Origin: JBDKGV01 sp039798005
Lineage (GTDB): Bacteria; Fibrobacterota; Fibrobacteria; UBA5070
DNA: 14,152 nucleotides
Direction of reading: 5' to 3'
Assembly: GCA_039798005.1 (NCBI GenBank)
Contig: JBDKGV010000084.1
Location: 1-14,152 of the forward strand
Positions 1 to 5,066 of this stretch are shown in pieces. The first letter of the stretch is position 1. Each line of letters starts with the position of its first letter. The notes beneath the pieces are model-generated. The model made no database searches. It saw only the letters and a program-made list of their open reading frames with translations, and had not been told where the DNA came from. Both the position numbers and the translations under genes were made by a program.

Positions 1-50
1 ACTTCCTTGAGGACTTCGGGAATCGATGCCGGGTCAAGCTGCAAGGCCAT
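1..50 (-). CDS. 5' end of an unidentified gene downstream of proA (partial)
   Basis: The complement of the first 50 bases reads as an open frame beginning MALQLDPASIPEVLKE and running off the window edge. Its ATG shares the A of the proA stop codon (TGATG), an arrangement typical of translational coupling. A weak purine-rich stretch (AGGGG) lies about a dozen bases upstream inside proA. Sixteen codons are too few to name the family. The position suggests a gene co-transcribed with rrf2 and proA. proB or nadD would be common partners of proA, but the visible residues do not look like the start of either. The start is supported by the overlap architecture only. Confidence 0.5.
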   Translation of the reverse strand, partial: MALQLDPASIPEVLKE

Positions 51-1315
51 CATCCGCGCACGTGCCCCTGGCCCCGAACCACCCACTTGTAGGTGGTCAG
101 GTCGAAGGCACCCATCGGACCACGCGCGTGCAACTTGTCCGTGGAAATCCCGATTTCCGCACCCAGTCCGTACTCACCGCCATCGGCAAAGCGCGTGGAG
201 GCGTTGACCATCACCGAGGCGCTGTCGCAACCAAGGACGAAGGCATCTGCAACCGCCGCATCTTCCGTCACGATCGCTTCTGTATGCCCCGAGGCGTGAA
301 GGGCGATGTGATCCAGCGCACCCGTCAAACCATCCACTTGACGGACAGCCAAGATCAAGGCGAGGTACTCCTCATCCCAGTCCGATTCCCCGGCCAGCTG
401 CAGGGGCAGGTCCGGCCAAGCGCTCTTGGTCGCCGCGCAGACCCGCAGCTCGACGCCGGCCTGGGCCAGTTCCGAGAGAACTCGGCGCCCCGTGGCTTCA
501 GGAAGGTCATGATCAAGAAGCAAGGTCTCCATGGCATTGCACACGCCTGGTCGCTGCGTCTTGGCATTGAGGACGATCACGCGAGCCTTGTCCGCATCCG
601 CATTCTTGTGCAGGTAGACATGACACACGCCCTTGTAGTGCTTGATCATCGGAATGCGGGTCGCATCGGCCACGGCACGGATGAGACTTTCCCCACCACG
701 AGGAATCACAAGGTCCAAGTCACGTTCGCAACGGAGCAATTCATTCACCAACTGACGATCCGTCTCGCGCACCAGTTGCATGGCGTGCTCCGGCAGTCCG
801 GAGGCACGGAAGGCCTCCGTGAGCAGATCCGCCAGGATTCCGTTGGTGTGACGGGCCTCCTTGCCGCCACGCAGCAACGTGGCGTTGCCACTCTTGAGGC
901 ACAGGGCGGCAGCGTCGCAGGTCACGTTGGGTCGGGACTCGTAGATGATGAACACGGCACCCAGGGGCACCGAGATCTTGGAGATTCGCAGTCCGTCAGG
1001 ACGGACCTGCTCGGAGAGCACACGTCCGACCGGATCGGGTTGGGCGGCGATCTCGCGCATCGCTTGAGCGATGGCGGCGATCCGCTTCGAATCGAGCTTG
1101 AGACGGTCAAGCATGGACGCAGCCAAGCCAGCAGCCCGACCGGCCTCCAGATCCAAGGCGTTGGCGGCCACCACCTCGGCGGCACGCGCTTCGAGAAGGT
1201 CGGCGGCGGCCTCGATGGCGCGCACGCGGACAGGGGACGGCACGGCGGCCAGAAGGCGTGCGGCCTCACGCGTCTGACGAGCCAGACGCGCAGCCAGTTC
1301 GACGAGTTCAGTCAT
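50..1315 (-). CDS. proA: Glutamate-5-semialdehyde dehydrogenase (gamma-glutamyl phosphate reductase)
   Basis: Cytoplasmic enzyme of proline synthesis. It reduces gamma-glutamyl phosphate with NADPH to glutamate-5-semialdehyde, which cyclises to pyrroline-5-carboxylate. The 421-residue product matches the usual length (E. coli ProA about 417). Family motifs are clear: ESRPNVT at about 126-132, SGNATLLRGGKEA at about 142-154, and the catalytic-cysteine block AKTQRPGVCNAMETLL with Cys259. The C-terminus carries the typical GPMG...LTTYKWVVRG ending. The ATG lies one base after the TGA of the upstream Rrf2 gene, so translation is probably coupled to it. A further gene begins in the proA stop codon. 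No proB is visible; it may lie beyond the window. No truncation or frameshift is seen. The identification is secure; co-regulation by the Rrf2 protein is inference. Confidence 0.97.
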   Translation of the reverse strand: MTELVELAARLARQTREAARLLAAVPSPVRVRAIEAAADLLEARAAEVVAANALDLEAGRAAGLAASMLDRLKLDSKRIAAIAQAMREIAAQPDPVGRVLSEQVRPDGLRISKISVPLGAVFIIYESRPNVTCDAAALCLKSGNATLLRGGKEARHTNGILADLLTEAFRASGLPEHAMQLVRETDRQLVNELLRCERDLDLVIPRGGESLIRAVADATRIPMIKHYKGVCHVYLHKNADADKARVIVLNAKTQRPGVCNAMETLLLDHDLPEATGRRVLSELAQAGVELRVCAATKSAWPDLPLQLAGESDWDEEYLALILAVRQVDGLTGALDHIALHASGHTEAIVTEDAAVADAFVLGCDSASVMVNASTRFADGGEYGLGAEIGISTDKLHARGPMGAFDLTTYKWVVRGQGHVRG

Positions 1316-1316
1316 C

Positions 1317-1754
1317 TCAGCGGCGACGCGATCCGAGCACGGATCCGTTGGTCTCCAAGGTCACCAGATCGGCGACGCTGGTTTCCGAGAGATAGTTGCG
1401 CAGACTTTCGCGCATGGGCTTCCAGCTGTTGTGCAGCGGGCAGGGCTGCTCGTCGCGGCAGCTCTTCCAACCCAAGGCGCACTCTTCGAACATGGAAAGG
1501 CCGTCGATGGCCTCCACGATGTCGAGCAGCCGGATCTGGTTCGAGGCACGGGCCAGCTTGAAGCCGCCGCCCGGACCGCGCACGGAATGAAGGATGCCTC
1601 GGCTGGCCAAGACCTTCAGGATCTTGGAAAGGAAAGGCTGCGGAAGATCTTCTTCCGTAGCGATATCCTCGCCACGCACTGGCGACTCCGAATTCCGTGC
1701 CGAAATGAAGATGACGGCGCGAAGTCCATGCATGCAAGGCTTGCTGTAGATCAT
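1317..1754 (-). CDS. Rrf2-family transcriptional regulator, probable Fe-S cluster sensor
   Basis: DNA-binding regulator of the Rrf2 family (IscR, NsrR, CymR relatives). The 145-residue product begins MIYSKPCMHGLRA, followed by the winged helix (about 25-70) with the family signature PFLSKILKVLASRGILHSVRGPGGGF. The likely cluster ligands are present: Cys92, Cys99, Cys105 and His108, spaced C-X6-C-X5-C-X2-H, one residue longer in the first gap than IscR (C-X5-C-X5-C-X2-H). I chose the ATG at 1754 because GGAG sits 8 bases upstream. A GTG at 1763 would add three residues but has no usable ribosome-binding site. The gene is separated from proA by one base (TGAgATG), so the two almost certainly share a message. 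It could sense redox, iron-sulfur status or nitric oxide; the sequence alone cannot say which. Autoregulation is common in the family. Confidence 0.92.
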   Translation of the reverse strand: MIYSKPCMHGLRAVIFISARNSESPVRGEDIATEEDLPQPFLSKILKVLASRGILHSVRGPGGGFKLARASNQIRLLDIVEAIDGLSMFEECALGWKSCRDEQPCPLHNSWKPMRESLRNYLSETSVADLVTLETNGSVLGSRRR

Positions 1755-1815
1755 GAGGTCCACTCCAGTGATGCCGCGAACTGCGGGCGTGTTACAAACA
1801 CCGCTTAATAGTTTA

Positions 1816-1845
1816 ATAAAAGGTTTACTGATCGGAAACCGTCAA
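1816..1845 (-). promoter_or_regulatory. Candidate sigma-70-type promoter for rrf2-proA
   Basis: On the minus strand TTGACG (1845-1840) and TTTTAT (1821-1816) are separated by 18 bases, scoring 5/6 and 4/6 against the consensus. This would place the start near 1809 and give a leader of about 55 bases. The -10 element sits in a conspicuously A+T-rich patch (1804-1822) containing TTAA-N4-TTAA, in an otherwise G+C-rich region. That is a plausible place for an Rrf2 operator, but the dyad is weak. The rest of 1764-1936 also has to hold the promoter for the divergent plus-strand cassette. A TTGACA occurs at 1887-1892, but I find no convincing -10 at proper spacing. Confidence 0.4.
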
Positions 1846-1936
1846 CAGTGAATCCCAGCCCTTCTTTTTACAAAAGTGCATTGTCCTTGACATCTTGTTC
1901 CCTGCAATCTCCGATGTTTTATCTACCTTGGGGTGC

Positions 1937-2074
1937 ATGGTATGGCTCCTGGCGCTGCTTATTGCAGCCCCTCTGCTCGTTTTTGCAGCGCATCTAAGCG
2001 CAGTGACCGCGCGTTGCGCAGAACTCGACGAGCGATTGGAGCGCCTTATCCAGAAAGTCCAGGTCAAGGCGTGA
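1937..2074 (+). CDS. Small single-pass membrane protein (45 aa)
   Basis: A 45-residue open frame beginning MVWLLALLIAAPLLVFAAHL. Residues 2-20 form one hydrophobic membrane segment. The tail after about residue 21 is charged and helix-prone (CAELDERLERLIQKVQVKA) with heptad-like leucine/isoleucine spacing, suggesting a short coiled coil. Its stop overlaps the GTG start of the next gene in GTGA, strong support for translational coupling and for this short gene being real. GGGG stands 4 bases before the ATG, a close and weak ribosome-binding site. A longer frame beginning at GTG 1933 crosses the same DNA, but its first 46 codons look like out-of-frame sequence. No family recognised. It may anchor or oligomerise with the products of the two following genes (inference). 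Confidence 0.6.
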   Translation: MVWLLALLIAAPLLVFAAHLSAVTARCAELDERLERLIQKVQVKA

Positions 2075-2412
2075 CGACGGATCCCAGCACACTGCTGCCC
2101 GTGATCCTGCGCACCCCTGTCCATCAGGACCTCTTCGCATTCAGTCTGCGAAATCCAGGCTTTCGTATGGAATTCGACGGTCTCTGTCGATCCTTGAGCC
2201 GTTCTGCGCGCGACGTCGAGTCGGCCGTGGAGGATCTTGTTGAAGTCGGATGGTTGCATCGCCGCAATTCGCCTCGTGGCGATGTGGTCTCCTTCGATGT
2301 CACTACCTCAGACGAATGGAATGGAAGCTCCCTGGAACCCTACCTCGCCCTCTTGCGCTCGGCGTCCCACCAATGGGAAAGAGCGCCAAAAACTGAAGAA
2401 GAAATCCCATAA
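2071..2412 (+). CDS. Small winged-helix-like protein of unknown function
   Basis: A 113-residue protein starting at GTG in the GTGA overlap with the upstream small membrane gene. Residues about 10-80 have the pattern of a winged helix. A first helix spans VILRTPVHQDLFAFSL. A second and a recognition-like helix follow in FDGLCRSLSRSARDVESAVEDLVEVGWLHRR, where DVESAVEDLVEVGWL resembles the usual recognition helix leading into the wing. The wing strand is RGDVVSFDVT. The remaining 30 residues are acidic and probably flexible. No ligand-binding domain or metal site is visible. It sits between two membrane-protein genes and ends 10 bases before the next start. It may be a DNA-binding regulator of this cassette or a protein-protein adaptor that uses the fold. 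The fold call comes from the residue pattern alone, not a database match. Confidence 0.65.
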   Translation: MTTDPSTLLPVILRTPVHQDLFAFSLRNPGFRMEFDGLCRSLSRSARDVESAVEDLVEVGWLHRRNSPRGDVVSFDVTTSDEWNGSSLEPYLALLRSASHQWERAPKTEEEIP

Positions 2413-2422
2413 GAGGTTCCAC

Positions 2423-3190
2423 ATGCTTTTTGCAATCCTGGCCATTTTGGTGGCCATCCTTGCTCTCCTCGTCATGATCTACAAGCGTCAAGACGAAGTT
2501 CTCAAGGAAGTCCGCATTCCGACCATCAAGCGCGCCAATGATCTCCCCGATCTCAAGGCTCGCCTCAAGACCATGCAGCGCCCCGAAGGCGGAGCTCCGG
2601 CCCCTCGCACCGAGGCTCGCCCGCAGGCTGCCGCCCCCGGTGGCGCGCGTCGCGAGGCTCGCGATGGGCGTGGCGACCGCGCTGGTCGGCGTGTTGGCAA
2701 CCGCGAAGGCCGTGGCGACCGCGATGGTCGTCGCGACGGCAACCGCGAAGGCCGTGGCGACCGCGATGGTCGTCGTGATGGCAACCGCGAGGCTCGTGGC
2801 GACCGCGATGGTCGTCGTGATGGCAACCGCGAAGGCCGTGGCGACCGCGATGGCCGTCGCGACGGCAACCGTGAAGGCCGCCCCGCTCCGGAATCCGCTC
2901 CGGCCGCCGAGTCCGCACCTGCGACCTCCGAAGCAGCCACGGCACCGGTCGAAGCCGCAGCCGTGGCTCAGGCTCAGCCCCAAGTTGGCGGACGCCGTCC
3001 ACTCAATCCGGTGAACGCCCCCGTCGCTGCCGCCGAGTCCGCATCGGCACCGGCATTTGACGTGCTTGCCGCCGCAAGTCTTGCTCAGGCAGCTCCCGAG
3101 GCGCCCATCCGCCACGGCCGTCGCCAATTGCCCAAGGCTCGCCCCAACCTGGACGATGTCAAGGTCGAGGACGAGAAGTCCGCAAGCTGA
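2423..3190 (+). CDS. Membrane-anchored protein with Arg/Asp/Gly 14-residue tandem repeats
   Basis: A 255-residue protein. The start is the ATG at 2423, with AGAGG 7 bases upstream; in-frame codons further upstream overlap the previous gene and lack such a site. Residues 2-20 are a strongly hydrophobic membrane anchor with no cleavage motif. Residues 21-50 (KRQDEVLKEV...LPDLKARLKTM) are charged and likely helical. Residues 53-83 are Pro/Ala/Arg-rich. Residues 84-153 are five tandem 14-mers of consensus GDRDGRRDGNREGR. Residues 154-230 are Ala/Pro/Glu-rich, and the end is RRQLPKARPNLDDVKVEDEKSAS. Overall it looks like a membrane helix with a long disordered tail. The repeats recall RG-rich nucleic-acid-binding tails, but the regular Asp makes them charge-balanced. 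The tail is probably cytoplasmic by the positive-inside rule (KR after the helix). Last gene of the cassette, followed by an intrinsic terminator. Function unknown. Confidence 0.8.
   Translation: MLFAILAILVAILALLVMIYKRQDEVLKEVRIPTIKRANDLPDLKARLKTMQRPEGGAPAPRTEARPQAAAPGGARREARDGRGDRAGRRVGNREGRGDRDGRRDGNREGRGDRDGRRDGNREARGDRDGRRDGNREGRGDRDGRRDGNREGRPAPESAPAAESAPATSEAATAPVEAAAVAQAQPQVGGRRPLNPVNAPVAAAESASAPAFDVLAAASLAQAAPEAPIRHGRRQLPKARPNLDDVKVEDEKSAS
2672..2881 (+). repeat. Five tandem 42-bp repeats inside the membrane-anchored protein gene
   Basis: Five consecutive in-frame 42-base units encode G-D-R-x-G-R-R-x-G-N-R-E-[GA]-R. The first copy is the most diverged (Ala and Val replace two Asp residues); copies 2-5 are nearly identical at the protein level, with one Gly-to-Ala change in copy 3. 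Copies differ at scattered synonymous positions. Unit length is a multiple of three, so gain or loss of copies would keep the reading frame. Confidence 0.92.
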
Positions 3191-3207
3191 ACCTCGCTTT
3201 GCGCTCC

Positions 3208-3241
3208 AAGGCCAGTCTCCATCGGGAGGCTGGCCTTTTTT
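3208..3241 (+). terminator. Strong intrinsic terminator after the three-gene cassette
   Basis: A 13-base-pair stem (3208-3220 with 3225-3237, one T-G wobble) encloses the four-base loop ATCG. Six T residues run from 3236 to 3241, the first two lying within the stem. It begins 17 bases after the stop of the repeat-protein gene and separates that cassette from the ArsC-like gene. Confidence 0.9.
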
Positions 3242-3290
3242 GTGCGTGCAACACCACTTCGTTGCCCTTCATCACAGTATCTTCACCGCC

Positions 3291-3668
3291 ATGACAATCA
3301 AGATGTACGCCTATGCCGGCTGTGGCACTTGCCGGAACGCTCAGAAATGGCTCCAAAGCCAAGGCCTGACCCCAACCGTCCTTCCCATCCGTGAGACGCC
3401 TCCGACCCGGGACGAACTGCACCTGGCCCTCAAGGCCATCGGCTCCGTGCGCAAGCTGTTCAACACTTCCGGTGGCGACTACAAGTCCATGGGCATGAAG
3501 GATCGCCTTCCCACCTTGAGCGAGGAAGAGGCCATCGAATTGCTGGCCACCCATGGGAATCTCGTGAAGCGTCCCTTCGTCCTTCACCCGAACGGAATTT
3601 TGGTGGGCTTCGATACGACAACATGGGATAATGCGTTCAAGAATGATAGGGCCACAATTCATCAGTGA
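3291..3668 (+). CDS. ArsC-related / Spx-like thioredoxin-fold protein
   Basis: A 125-residue cytoplasmic protein of the arsenate reductase-related family that includes Spx, MgsR and YffB. The N-terminal strand leads into a CxxC redox pair, Cys11-G-T-Cys14 (YAGCGTCRNAQKW). Other family landmarks are PIRETPPTRDEL (about 32-43), KLFNTSG (55-61), the LSEEEAIELLATHGNLVKRP block (77-95, with the family KRP) and LVGFD (104-108). Family members are either redox regulators that contact RNA polymerase (Spx) or thiol enzymes; which applies here cannot be told. It is not assigned as a true arsenate reductase, since no ars genes are nearby. The ATG at 3291 has no clear ribosome-binding site. A TATCTT at 3278-3283 ends 7 bases before it, so a leaderless message is possible. 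Its end overlaps the next gene by 26-38 bases. Confidence 0.85.
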   Translation: MTIKMYAYAGCGTCRNAQKWLQSQGLTPTVLPIRETPPTRDELHLALKAIGSVRKLFNTSGGDYKSMGMKDRLPTLSEEEAIELLATHGNLVKRPFVLHPNGILVGFDTTTWDNAFKNDRATIHQ

Positions 3669-4095
3669 CATCCTGCCTCTTCTCTTCCCACTGCTCTATG
3701 TCGTGGGACTCTGGGCGACGGGGCGATTGACGGGTTGGCACTCGCTCGCCAAGCGGTTTCCACGCCTCAAGGACCCCGGCCCGAGACTTGGCCGTTTGCT
3801 CTGGGGATCGTTGCAGATCGGCCGATTCGGGAAATACAACCACTGCGTGATCTGGAGCGCTCACGAGAAGGCCTTGTGCATTTCCCCGTGGTTCTACTTG
3901 CGGATGGGCCATGCCCCCATCCATCTTCCATGGGAAGGCCTGCATTTCACCCATCGCTCCCGGTTTTGGCTTTTGGATGGCGTCGATGTGATCACATCAG
4001 AGGGTGACAAGATCTGGCTTCCCATTGCGCAAGCCAAAGATCTGCGCAAGTCGAGCCAAGGCAAGTTCTGGCCAAAGACCACGCACAAACCCTGA
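3631..4095 (+). CDS. Conserved-looking small membrane protein of unknown function
   Basis: A 154-residue product with one hydrophobic N-terminal segment (about 10-29, FISDILPLLFPLLYVVGLW). A soluble, tryptophan-rich domain follows, with TGWHSLAKRFP (34-44), GKYNHCVIW (67-75) and SPWFYLRMGHAPIHLPWEGL (85-104). That order resembles a widespread uncharacterised family that I recall only by pattern: short TM, GW-x-x-LA motif, then an H/P-P-x-x-x-P-W strand. The start is uncertain. ATG 3631 overlaps the upstream gene by 38 bases and ATG 3643 (residue 5) by 26 bases; neither has a good ribosome-binding site. The frame stays open and the protein composition is sensible. It converges on the LysR gene with a 35-base gap and no visible intrinsic terminator. 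Function unknown. Confidence 0.75.
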   Translation: MRSRMIGPQFISDILPLLFPLLYVVGLWATGRLTGWHSLAKRFPRLKDPGPRLGRLLWGSLQIGRFGKYNHCVIWSAHEKALCISPWFYLRMGHAPIHLPWEGLHFTHRSRFWLLDGVDVITSEGDKIWLPIAQAKDLRKSSQGKFWPKTTHKP

Positions 4096-4130
4096 CAGCC
4101 CTGGATCCTCCTCCGGCCTCAAAAAGCGAT

Positions 4131-5015
4131 TCAGGGAGAGGCTAGCCGAGCCGCCTTGGTGACAAGGGCAAGGAAGGCTTGAACAGCCCCGGTCGGCGCA
4201 AAACCTTTGGCCATGCATACGGCAATCGTGCGGACATGCGAATCATCGATCGCAAGCGCCTGCAATCCATCCCCTTGGGCAATCGCATAGTCAGGGAGGA
4301 TTCCCACGCCAAGATCGGCGCGGACCATGGCCTTCTGGACGGAGACGTTGCCAACTTCCAGGATCTCATCACAGGCAAGCCCCTGCCTCCGGAAGCCCTC
4401 TTCAATATGCTGGCGAGTGCGGGTCTCGCGCGGCAAGAGGATCAAGCGCTTCTTGACCAGTTCCGACGCCGCAATGTGCGTCTTTCCATTGAGGTCCGCA
4501 TCCGGCCCGAACGCGGCCAAATGGCGGTATTGGAGAACCGGGAGCAGTTCAAGCCCCGCACGCGGCAATGGCAGTAGCACAAAGCCCACATCGCACAGAC
4601 CATCTTCGACATGCCGCGCAATCGACGTGCTCGATGCATGCTTCAATTCCAACCGCACCTTTGGATGGACCGCCACAAATTCGGCAAGGATGGCAGGAAG
4701 AAAATACCGCGCCACGGTATCACTGCAAGCAATCCGCAGATCTCCCGACAGTCCTTCGGAAAGGTCCTTCATCTCCTCGACCAGGCCATCCCACTCCCGA
4801 AACAGACGACCCGACCGAGTGACCAATGCCTGCCCCTGTGCCGTAGGCCTCACACCTCTGGCCGTTCGCTCCAGCAACTTGTGCCCGAATTCCCGCTCCA
4901 GCACATGGATCTGTTGCGTCAGAGCCGGCTGGGTGCGAAAGAGCTTCACCGCCGCCCGCGTAAGGCTTCCCTCCTCACAAACGACGATGAAGGTCTTGAG
5001 CAGATCAAGATCCAT
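4131..5015 (-). CDS. LysR-family transcriptional regulator
   Basis: A 294-residue regulator of normal LysR length. Residues 1-62 are the winged helix-turn-helix, with the family pattern LLKTFIVVCEEGSLTRAA and QPALTQQIHVLEREFGHKLLER. Residues about 90-290 form the periplasmic-binding-protein-like effector domain (GDLRIACSDTVARYFLPAIL at its start; MVRADLGVGILPDYA near 250). The ATG at 5015 is preceded by AGG about 7 bases upstream. The effector and targets cannot be inferred. LysR genes usually control a divergent neighbour, but here the upstream gene is co-oriented, 51 bases away, and this is the last gene of a long minus-strand run. It may therefore be expressed from the truB/dapF operon. 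No truncation seen. Confidence 0.93.
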   Translation of the reverse strand: MDLDLLKTFIVVCEEGSLTRAAVKLFRTQPALTQQIHVLEREFGHKLLERTARGVRPTAQGQALVTRSGRLFREWDGLVEEMKDLSEGLSGDLRIACSDTVARYFLPAILAEFVAVHPKVRLELKHASSTSIARHVEDGLCDVGFVLLPLPRAGLELLPVLQYRHLAAFGPDADLNGKTHIAASELVKKRLILLPRETRTRQHIEEGFRRQGLACDEILEVGNVSVQKAMVRADLGVGILPDYAIAQGDGLQALAIDDSHVRTIAVCMAKGFAPTGAVQAFLALVTKAARLASP

Positions 5016-5066
5016 GCGGCCTGCTTGCCTGTCCGTTGGACATGCTCAAATCCTGGCCGCGCGCTT

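Noticed and set aside
26..1561. 511-residue plus-strand open frame opposite proA and rrf2
   Set aside because: It is the antisense shadow of two clearly identified minus-strand genes; its product is His/Arg/Gly-rich with no recognisable domain. Long antisense frames are expected in G+C-rich DNA.
1887..1922. Promoter TTGACA for the plus-strand cassette
   Set aside because: The -35 is perfect, but the sequences at 16-18 bases spacing match the -10 at three positions or fewer, so it is mentioned only as a possibility.
1825..2259. Minus-strand 144-residue frame opposite the small membrane and winged-helix genes
   Set aside because: It has no recognisable domain or ribosome-binding site and opposes two better-supported coupled genes. 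Its upstream end lies inside them.
2672..2881. CRISPR-like array
   Set aside because: The 42-bp units are contiguous with no spacers and are in-frame coding repeats.
2303..3127. 274-residue minus-strand frame with Ala/Val/Thr repeats
   Set aside because: The repeats are simply the complement of the 42-bp repeats in the plus-strand gene; no signal or start context supports it.
3291..3668. True arsenate reductase (arsC) of an arsenic-resistance operon
   Set aside because: The protein fits the broader ArsC-related/Spx-like family with a CxxC pair, and there is no arsR, arsB or acr3 gene nearby.
4096..4130. Bidirectional terminator between the convergent genes
   Set aside because: No stable stem with a T-run is visible on either strand in this 35-base gap.
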